DNA from: Cymbomonas tetramitiformis
Lineage: Eukaryota > Chlorophyta > Pyramimonadophyceae > Pyramimonadales > Pyramimonadaceae
Direction: 5' to 3'
NCBI GenBank assembly: GCA_001247695.2
Contig: LGRX02029338.1
Span: 1-14,787, forward strand
Length of the DNA stretch: 14,787 bases
Each line of letters begins with the position of its first letter. Position 1 is the stretch's first letter. A model generated the notes under the pieces. That model had not been told where the DNA came from and did no database searches. It worked only from the letters and a program-made list of their open reading frames with translations. This document shows positions 8,872 to 14,787 of the stretch, piece after piece. A program made the translations under genes and the position numbers.

Positions 8872-9136
8872 CTATATATGAGCTGGAATTCGGCCTATAT
8901 ATGAGGCGTATATAAGCTGAAATGCAGCTTATATATGAGCCTATATATGAAGTGAAATTCATCCTATATATGACCTGAAATTCATCCTATATATGAGCTG
9001 AAATTCAGCCTATGTATGAGCTGAAATTCAGCCTGTATATGAGGCTATATATGAGCCGAAATTCAGCCTATATATGGGGCTATATATGAGCTGAAATTCA
9101 GCCTATGTATGAGCCTATATTGGGGTTATACATGGG
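8872..9136. repeat. Degenerate CTATATATGAGCTGAAATTCAGC tandem repeat
   Basis: Roughly ten imperfect copies are present, combining TATATATGAG with the near-palindrome GCTGAAATTCAGC. Spacing is about 23-24 bp, with some units carrying an extra CTATATATGAGG-type segment. Each unit can form a short hairpin through GCTGAA/TTCAGC. The array decays at both ends, towards TATGTATGAG and then TTATACATGGGG. No gene is supported here. Confidence 0.85.
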
Positions 9137-9520
9137 GTTGACTAGCCATCGCTGCGTGAATCTCACTCGCATGAGCGTCGGTGCTATAGGTAAGTATGCA
9201 TGGCGGAAAGGCTGCTAGCGTTTATAAAGGGAGAGAGTCGACGGGCGGGTTACTTGCCTTCCGGTGTGTCAGCCAACTTTTCGAATATCTGGAATACGTG
9301 GCGGCATACGTTGTGGGTTGAGAATATCGCAATCTCTTAAGTTGGTAGCAGAGGCCACGTATTCGAAAAGGCAGCTGGAACAAGCTAAAGCTGGCAATCA
9401 AACTCTGGATTCACTCCCCTCGCCTGGCACAAACCTCTGGAACTTTCCAAAAGTTAGCCTATCATATTGTCCCATATCACAGATGGCATCGATGCAGTCC
9501 TGAGCAGTGAGCACGTGACT
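9137..9520. other. Unique stretch with one imperfect inverted repeat; no gene recognised
   Basis: About 380 bp lies between two arrays. CTTTTCGAATA (9277-9287) followed by CGTGG (9297-9301) is mirrored by CCACGTATTCGAAAAG (9355-9370); the left arm carries about nine additional bases. CCAACTT (9273-9279) and AAGTTGG (9339-9345) could extend the pairing. Open frames on the plus strand here run into the following repeat and carry no recognisable motif. Confidence 0.5.
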
Positions 9521-9835
9521 CGGTTAATCCCGAGCGAGGAATTGACCCGTTGTTTTCTGGTTCACGCAATCCCGGGCGCTCGGTCGGATCGCTGCTTTCG
9601 GTTCCAGTTAATCCCGGGCGCTCGGTCGGATCGCTGCTTTCGGTTCCAGTTAATCCCGAGCGCTCGGTTGGATCGCTTGCTTTCGGTTCCGGTTAATCCC
9701 GAGCGCTCGGTTGGATCGCTGTTTTCGGTTCCACTTAATCCCGAGCGCTCGGTTGGATCGCTGCTTTCGGTTCCACTTAATCCCGAGCGCTCGGTTGGAT
9801 CGCTGCTTTCGGTTCCATCTAATACCGTGCTATGA
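9521..9835. repeat. 42-bp tandem repeat array, about seven copies
   Basis: The unit TCCCGAGCGCTCGGTTGGAT + CGCTGCTTTCGGTTCCACTT + AA starts at 9570, 9612, 9654, 9697, 9739 and 9781, with a diverged first copy near 9527. One unit is 43 bp, with an extra T in CGCTTGC. Each typical unit contains the perfect 12-bp palindrome CCGAGCGCTCGG. The last copy (GGTTCCATCTAATACCGTGC) drifts towards the sequence of the array at 8266-8510. The array ends at the C-terminal cut of the minus-strand helicase gene, whose stop codon at 9830-9832 lies within the final partial copy. Confidence 0.9.
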
Positions 9836-11530
9836 GCCTACAATCGAATTCGGTATCCGAGTTGTAACAGTACCGATGTCGGCACTGGTCGGTTCTATGA
9901 CCGGTATATCATTACACATCAAGAAACACGATGTCAATAAGTAAAACGGCATTTCATTTTGATAATTCTTTCGACCAACGACCTTAGCACCACCCGATGC
10001 CGCAATCTTTATCATATTTCCATCCAAAGGGCTTTGCATCTTCATTTCGTTTGATAACACAATTCTCTTTCCAATGAAGTCCACAAGCCAAGATTGTTTC
10101 TTTGCTGGCTCGCCTCCTTTGCTATACACCAAGTTTTCACCACACATGCGTCCTATGTAATCCCCAAACGTGTTCTCTTTGAAATTACACAAGACACCCT
10201 TTCCGGCATTGGACTCTCCGACATGAATAAAGAATTTCTTCTCTTTCAAAAGATGCCCTCCCAATGCCATGGCCAAGGATTGGATTATGTAGTTCCGATG
10301 ATCTACATTTGGACGTGGGTTTTCAAATATATTTGAATAAACCTCTTGTTCCACTTTTGGGTCTACTTTGCTCAAGTCCGGAAAATCATAATCTAGTTTA
10401 TGAAATGACACAATGCTTGGATCAAAATCTTGTAGTGTACCGGTGGCCATGTTGTATATCCCGTTGTTAAAATGTATCATGCCCACTGCATTTTTTAAAG
10501 TCTTTTTGTACCAATTGTCTTGTCTTACAAATCTGGGTAACATCATTGCAAGTCGATTGAAGGGACCTAAATCTTCACCCCAAGCGGTTGTCATTCTTGG
10601 ACCGCCTCTCAACTCCTCCTCAATTCCATCACATAATTTAAACAATCTTGAATGATACTTGTCATCCTTGAACCATACACCTTCATCGTAGATATAAAAG
10701 GTATCCTCACAAAACTTCAATTTGTCTTTGTGATATTTCAAAAACACATGAGCGGCATCCTTATCGGTCATCGGAATTATTGTTGTTGGCACGGCAATGT
10801 CTCTATTTGACCATGCCTTTTCCACTTTCGCCTCAAGATCACTACAACCCTCAAAAGGTTTAACAATGAGTTTGATTCTCGAGTATTCAACACCGAAGTA
10901 TTCAACAATTGCTTTCTCACAAGAGTTAAGGATATCGTCAATATTCTCCTCAGATTTTCTGAGCAATAATCCATCAAATATTAATGACCCTACATCATGT
11001 CCCTTGTCCTCCAAGTGTTTCTTGATGACCATGAAGATTTCACATTCCTTTGAGAATACAAGTCTAGACAACTCACAACCCGAAGAGACTTCGAGATGAG
11101 GCAATATTGTGTTTTTAAGTTCATTGGAAAGCTTTGCTCCAAATGTATTTTCTATATCGTTTGTAGAAACATTATTCTTTTTATGCCAAGTCGATTGTAC
11201 TTGACCAAAAAGCTTTGCGGTAAATAGGTTCTTGATCAAATCGTTGTCACAATTGTAGGCTTTCATAAGAATTCCTATAATCGACTCTCGACCTTTCAAA
11301 TATTTATCCAAGTTTGGTGTTGAAGTATCACCACACAATATCTTGACGATGGTGTATGCACAATTCTTAATACCGATATCATGATAAATGTCTTTGGCAA
11401 GGTATGCTCTTATTTCTCGAGGCATACCTTGGTAGGTTGAGATGTCGGTTTGAGCATAATAGCGACCACATCGAGATGGTTTGTATTTTACGTTTACCTT
11501 TCCATTGTTTGAGTTTTCAAGTTTTATCAT
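9830..11530 (-). pseudogene. TV-Pol-like polymerase fused to SF3 (D5-type) helicase, interrupted at both ends
   Basis: The frame has 566 residues and no internal stop. The N-terminal part resembles family-A-related TV-Pol polymerases of polinton-like viruses and virophages: GRYYA (22-26), GMPREIR (35-41), a motif-A-like DIGIKNC (Asp51), a motif-B-like helix around IKNLFTAKLFG (99-109), and a motif-C-like IFDG (Asp186). The C-terminal part is a superfamily 3 helicase: a D5-N-like stretch at 350-362, Walker A GESNAGKG (438-445, Lys444), a Walker-B-like strand KRIVLSNE (488-495), motif B' with AASGG (510-514) to Arg520, and motif C MCNDIP (538-543, Asn540). Such proteins prime, copy and unwind viral DNA. 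The C-terminal tail after motif C is only about 23 residues, ending in repeat DNA. The ATG at 11530 lies in the LTR of the inserted element; the gene's own sequence begins at 11526 and continues beyond the insertion at 14054. The helicase call is firm, the polymerase call good. Confidence 0.85.
11522..11526. repeat. Target-site duplication TTTTA, left copy
   Basis: These five bases directly precede the left LTR and are repeated exactly at 14049-14053 after the right LTR. Five-base duplications are normal for LTR-element integration. Confidence 0.8.
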
Positions 11531-11763
11531 GGAAGCAGTGACTTCTGCCCCCCCTCTCCCAGGGGGGTCGGCAGCCCTGTTCTTGTGTCACCACTCGATC
11601 TGCGGTGTCAGGTTCAGGCTCCCAGCTCTCAGCTCATAAAACACCTAAGTATTTTATTCGATCATCTTTTTGACTGCGAAACCCGTGTGAGCCACTGCTC
11701 AGCTTTCTTTGCCTGCTTTCATATATATATATTCACTATATATATATTTCACACTCTCCGTCA
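11527..11763 (+). repeat. 5' LTR (237 bp)
   Basis: It starts TCATGGAAGCAGTGAC and ends CTCTCCGTCA. It differs from the 3' LTR by four substitutions (two near 11710-11718, two near the end), lacks a 7-bp AGCTCTC duplication, and has two bases fewer in the TATA run. It contains a strong hairpin at 11545-11574 (CTGCC...GGCAG around a C-run/G-run), a TCATAAAACACC string and a TA-rich block that could act as promoter or polyadenylation signal. The start is not the usual TG; TGTCATGG would be canonical at the 3' copy, but the perfect duplication fits a start at TCATGG. Confidence 0.88.
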
Positions 11764-11780
11764 GGTTATGGGTTACCACT
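11764..11780 (+). promoter_or_regulatory. Primer-binding site resembling half-tRNA initiator Met
   Basis: GGTTATGGG follows the LTR end directly. In Drosophila copia the corresponding site also begins GGTTATGGG and pairs with the anticodon region of initiator tRNA-Met cut in its loop. The following bases (TTACCACT) match this less well. This supports copia-type half-tRNA priming. Confidence 0.6.
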
Positions 11781-12020
11781 AGCTGGTGGTTTCTCACGTT
11801 CTTTTTAGCTTTCATTCGGATCCCGCGCAACGCGGTATACAGTGACGCAACGTCACTTCTCATCAAACCGGCCGGCAGTCACGTACCGTTCCTCCGCGCC
11901 CTCCCCCCCAAACGTGCTGCAACAGCATCCGCATTTCTTTATTTGAGCGTAACGCCCAATCCTTGTCTTCGTGCGCAACGCACGCTTACGGACACCATTT
12001 TCGACTACGTCTTACCCAAC

Positions 12021-13610
12021 ATGTCAGCAGCCGCCAACACGCCTCTCGGCAGTCGGCTTCGGGCCGCCCGCGCCGCTAGCGGGGGGTCCCCCCATTCTAC
12101 CCCTGCTTCCAGTCCTGGCGGGGATGACGACCCCATCATTCGGATGTCCTCTTTGCGGAGCCGCCCAACACCGATTTCTCGGTCCGCGACCTCTGCTGAG
12201 TTTCATGCCAACAGCGATGTGTGGGTCTCTACTCCAGTTCGAGCCTCTCAACGTGAAGAATTCACGGACAAGCTCGACTTCGCCTTCTCCTATGGGGAGG
12301 AACTATCGAAACTACTTTGTGCCCACGGCTTTAAGCCCAAAATTGGCATTACCCTCGACACCCCCGAAGCTGAGTCCGACTTCGCGGTCCTCTTGGCCAA
12401 CATGTCTCACGTCTTTGGCCCTGTGTCCCGCGACGAGTTCCTGAAGCTTCTGGATCTGGACAACGAGTACGAGGTGTACCACTGGACCCTGAACGAGCTC
12501 ATCTACATCGTCCTCCCAACGGTTCTACGTGGTACTGCCTTGACCCTCTACGAGGAGTCTTCCCTCGTGCACCCCCATGACGGCCGCTGCGCATTGCAGC
12601 GGCTGCGTTACCACGTTGAGGGCATTGGGGACCCCGACCCTCATCGGTTTTGGGTTCGCCTTCGCGTTGTGGTCATCGACGAGACCATCGAGCCCGCCCC
12701 CCAGCTTGCGGTTTTCCGGATGCTTGCGGACAAGCACCGCAAGCTCAACCCGACCTACGCCGACCGCGACCTCGTCCAGGACCTGTACGCCGTCCTCCGC
12801 GCATCTGCCGCTTCCTCCCCTCACTTCGCGCCCCTTTACCTCGTGGTGCTCCGTGAGTTGGGCATGGGCAACCACTTCACGTACTCCTCCCTCGCCCTTC
12901 GCATCAGCAAGGTCTTCCGCGACGAGTTCCCGCTTGCGCGCAGGTCCGAGCCGGTGTCCGGTGGTGGTGGCTCAGCGGCTGGTGGTGGTGCGCGAGGCGG
13001 TGGTGGCGGGTCCCCTGGTGGCTCAGCTTATTCCTTCGGCTCGCGCCGTAGGGAGAAGCCCGTCGGCGATTGGAAGCCCGTCAAGGGCGTGCGTTACCTC
13101 CAATGGGAAGGGAAAGGTAACCCCTGCGTGACTTGCTTCCGCCTCTGGGCGGTGACCGACGCACACCTCGGCACTGCAGGTGTTTGCCCCTACTCGTGCA
13201 CCAAATCGTTTAACCCTGACCGTGTGCCACCGGATGCTCCACCCCCTCCCTCGAAGCCGCCACCTCTGTCCGCGTGGCCTCCATCCGCCGCTCCTGCCGC
13301 TCGTGCTCTGCAAGCGGAGCCGGAGCCGCAGGATGACACCGCGCCGCAGGGCCCTGCTGTCATGCACGTTCGTTCCATCGAGCCCGCTCCTGACTCGTAC
13401 GAGATGGACGGCGGGCCTGTCATCGGACTTGATGCTGGTGAGGCAGCGTGGGTACCTGGCGCCATGGCGCTGTCTGGTTACATTGACGAGGAGGACGACG
13501 CCGACTGGCCTGCTTTCCGCTCTGGCCCCGTCTACATCCCGCCCACGGCCCTCGACAAATCGGCCGTGACCGATCACGGCATTGCACCACCGTCTGGTGG
13601 TGCACCTTAG
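12021..13610 (+). CDS. Gag-like protein of the copia-like element
   Basis: This encodes 529 residues from the ATG at 12021 (MSAAANTPLG). The frame is open upstream into the LTR, but that part is non-coding in character. Residues 1-65 are Ser/Ala/Arg-rich. Residues 70-305 form a helical domain like copia-family Gag (for example GRCALQRLRYHVEG at 188-201). Residues 313-335 are Gly-rich. Residues 369-393 hold a Cys/His cluster (Cys369, Cys372, His382, Cys389, Cys393) that could be a zinc-binding nucleic-acid finger but is not a standard CCHC knuckle. The remainder is Pro-rich, then acidic. No protease DSG, integrase or reverse transcriptase motif is present. Codons are GC-rich, unlike the AT-rich gene it sits in. 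It probably forms the particle that packages the element RNA. Confidence 0.8.
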   Translation: MSAAANTPLGSRLRAARAASGGSPHSTPASSPGGDDDPIIRMSSLRSRPTPISRSATSAEFHANSDVWVSTPVRASQREEFTDKLDFAFSYGEELSKLLCAHGFKPKIGITLDTPEAESDFAVLLANMSHVFGPVSRDEFLKLLDLDNEYEVYHWTLNELIYIVLPTVLRGTALTLYEESSLVHPHDGRCALQRLRYHVEGIGDPDPHRFWVRLRVVVIDETIEPAPQLAVFRMLADKHRKLNPTYADRDLVQDLYAVLRASAASSPHFAPLYLVVLRELGMGNHFTYSSLALRISKVFRDEFPLARRSEPVSGGGGSAAGGGARGGGGGSPGGSAYSFGSRRREKPVGDWKPVKGVRYLQWEGKGNPCVTCFRLWAVTDAHLGTAGVCPYSCTKSFNPDRVPPDAPPPPSKPPPLSAWPPSAAPAARALQAEPEPQDDTAPQGPAVMHVRSIEPAPDSYEMDGGPVIGLDAGEAAWVPGAMALSGYIDEEDDADWPAFRSGPVYIPPTALDKSAVTDHGIAPPSGGAP

Positions 13611-13802
13611 AAAGAACATCGCACGTCACCTAGCCTTTTAGCTTAGCATCTTGCTTCGGGTTGCGCCATCTACACCGTGCCGCTCTAGATTGACTCTGGG
13701 GAGCCCCAATGGGCCCGTAACAATTTGTGTTGCTAGGGTTTAGGGTGTGTTTGCTTGCTGTCTCCTTTGCCTGGCACCTCACCTCTTCGTGGTGAGGTGG
13801 TG
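13611..13802 (+). promoter_or_regulatory. 3' leader to the right LTR with purine-rich tract
   Basis: The purine-rich GGTGAGGTGGTG at 13791-13802 ends right at the 3' LTR and is the likely plus-strand primer tract. It also pairs with CACCTCAC just upstream, giving a small hairpin. No other gene is seen in these 192 bp. Confidence 0.55.
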
Positions 13803-14048
13803 TCATGGAAGCAGTGACTTCTGCCCCCCCTCTCCCAGGGGGGTCGGCAGCCCTGTTCTTGTGTCACCACTCGATCTGCGGTGTCAGGTTCAGGCTCCCA
13901 GCTCTCAGCTCTCAGCTCATAAAACACCTAAGTATTTTATTCGATCATCTTTTTGACTGCGAAACCCGTGTGAGCCACTGCTCAGCTTTCGTTGCCTGCG
14001 TTCATATATATATATATTCACTATATATATATTTCACACTTCCCGTCA
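13803..14048 (+). repeat. 3' LTR (246 bp)
   Basis: This is the partner of 11527-11763. It carries an extra AGCTCTC copy and two more bases in the TA run, and ends CTTCCCGTCA. The low divergence from the 5' LTR indicates a recent insertion. Confidence 0.88.
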
Positions 14049-14053
14049 TTTTA
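14049..14053. repeat. Target-site duplication TTTTA, right copy
   Basis: This matches 11522-11526. Counting only one copy keeps the minus-strand helicase frame in phase across the element. Confidence 0.8.
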
Positions 14054-14180
14054 AAAGTAAATGTTTCATTTGTTTTTTGGAATTTGTCGTAATCGATTCA
14101 TCCCTAGAGATAGAGAAAGTAAAATCTGAAATGTTTCCTTCGTATATGAGCTTCTCAACCTTCTCTTGATCGCGTAGAAT
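14054..14180 (-). pseudogene. Separated N-terminal piece of the polymerase-helicase gene
   Basis: Reading the minus strand across the LTR element, with one TTTTA copy counted, the helicase frame continues here for about 41 more codons until a TGA at 14181-14183. The only ATG in this frame is at 14067-14069. The piece is Lys/Glu/Ser-rich and its composition resembles the start of the main fragment. A second minus-strand frame starting with an ATG at 14210-14212 overlaps it in another phase, so the true N terminus may lie there and have been shifted by an indel. That last point is inference. Confidence 0.65.
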
Positions 14181-14183
14181 TCA

Positions 14184-14539
14184 ATGTTAGTGATATTTGT
14201 TGACTTAGGCATGTTTGTAAGATATCGAGTCTTTAAGTGGATTATTTGCGTTATCGCTCTTGAAACACTTCATAGTGTACGTCAGATATTATTCAATGAA
14301 CCCATGACGCAAAGTGGGTGTAAAAAATATTTTCTGAGTCTGAAAAGCCAAAAACGCACTGTTACAGGGCCCGATTTCAGATCGCAGACCCCCCTGGACA
14401 GTGGGTCGTGGGTCGTGGGTCGACGGTTTCAGATTAAAGTATTTTGTAATCGTTCGATTAAATAATATCGAAGGTCTGTGCGGAATCTGTGTATAATTTC
14501 AAATGCTCCTCGGACGCAGGAACGCTTTCGAAGTTATTA
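14184..14539. other. AT-rich flank, no gene recognised
   Basis: A plus-strand frame of 93 codons (14184-14465) shows no motif and is not supported. GTGGGTCGTGGGTCGTGGGTCG at about 14400-14421 is an imperfect 8-bp triplication. The start of this stretch may include former N-terminal sequence of the helicase gene (see the ATG at 14210-14212 on the minus strand). Confidence 0.4.
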
Positions 14540-14787
14540 CGTCATAGAGTTCCAGTGAATTTCGCGTATAAACGCGTCATAGACTTTTTTAAAGGCATGA
14601 CCCGCTAAAAAGACTATGACCAGTTTATATAAAAATGTCATAGTCTTTTTTGAAGCAAGGTAACGTAGAAAAGACTATGACCAGTTTATATAAAAATATC
14701 ATAGTCTTTTTTGAAGCCAGGTAACGTAGAAAAGACTATGACCAGTTTATATAAAAATGTCATAGTCTTTTTTGAAGCCAGGTAACG
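14540..14787. repeat. 61-bp hairpin tandem repeat, running off the window
   Basis: Units start at 14608, 14669 and 14730. Each has AAAAGACTATGAC, a spacer of 16 bp (CAGTTTATATAAAAAT), then GTCATAGTCTTTT, giving a 13-bp stem, followed by GAAGC(A/C)AGGTAACGTAG. The second unit has one arm mismatch (ATCATAG). A diverged partial unit lies at about 14540-14607. The array continues past the end of the window, so copy number is unknown. The hairpin with its T-run looks terminator-like, but tandem repetition points to a satellite or an array of small inverted-repeat elements. Confidence 0.85.

Larger units (their letters stand above)
11527..14048 (+). mobile_element. Gag-only (non-autonomous) copia-like LTR retroelement, 2.5 kb
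   Basis: The element has two near-identical LTRs (11527-11763 and 13803-14048), a primer-binding site, one gag-like gene, a purine-rich tract before the right LTR and a 5-bp TTTTA duplication outside. The internal part (about 2.0 kb) has no room for protease, integrase or reverse transcriptase and shows none of their motifs, so mobility must depend on enzymes supplied elsewhere. This matches the plan of TR-GAG-type elements described in plants. The GGTTATGGG primer-binding site suggests copia-type priming. It lies in the opposite orientation to the helicase gene it interrupts. Confidence 0.85.

Noticed and set aside
9830..11530. Poxvirus or other large-virus D5 protein proper
   Set aside because: The N-terminal half resembles the family-A-like TV-Pol region rather than a D5/AEP primase, so a polinton-like virus or virophage lineage fits better.
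12525..13619. Long minus-strand frames opposite the gag-like gene (for example 13023-13619)
   Set aside because: They are mirror frames of a GC-rich coding region with no motif of their own.
14540..14787. CRISPR array
   Set aside because: The repeats are contiguous 61-bp satellites without unique spacers, and the setting is eukaryotic with no cas genes.

Overview
The window looks like repeat-rich, gene-poor nuclear DNA of a eukaryote, probably an alga or another protist such as a stramenopile. The species cannot be named from the sequence. Evidence for this is two LTR-retrotransposon-type coding blocks, several unrelated satellite and minisatellite arrays, and a virus- or transposon-type replication gene. 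No ordinary cellular gene, rRNA or tRNA was recognised. Base composition is a patchwork: the retroelement genes look GC-rich, while the replication gene and the satellites from about 8500 on look AT-rich.

Layout. 1-130: 39-bp minisatellite. 227-2128: about seven copies of a 258-bp satellite. 2208-6712 (minus strand): gag and protease genes of a gypsy-type element that lacks reverse transcriptase, RNase H and integrase. 6826-8265: two nearly identical 393-bp direct repeats around a 654-bp spacer. 8266-9835: a run of AT-rich and palindromic repeats, including two separate arrays built from related 42-bp units. 9830-11526 (minus strand): a long uninterrupted gene fragment for a family-A-like polymerase (TV-Pol type) fused to a superfamily 3 helicase, the replication protein typical of polinton-like viruses and virophages. 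11527-14048 (plus strand): a complete LTR element with one gag-like gene and no pol gene. 14054-14180: the remaining upstream part of the replication gene. 14540-14787: a 61-bp hairpin repeat running off the window.

How the parts fit. The main result is a nested insertion. The 2.5-kb gag-only LTR element is flanked by a 5-bp duplication (TTTTA) and sits inside the N-terminal part of the polymerase-helicase gene. If the element and one TTTTA copy are ignored, the helicase frame continues without a stop for about 41 more codons on the far side. The apparent ATG of the helicase frame is supplied by the tip of the LTR. The two LTRs differ by only four substitutions and two short repeat-length changes, so the insertion looks recent. 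The C-terminal end of the same gene is lost at a junction with the 42-bp repeat array. The gene is therefore best read as a relic of an endogenous DNA virus or transposon, cut at both ends but with its core motifs still readable.

All positions and similarities were read by eye. Family names rest on motifs, not on database searches.
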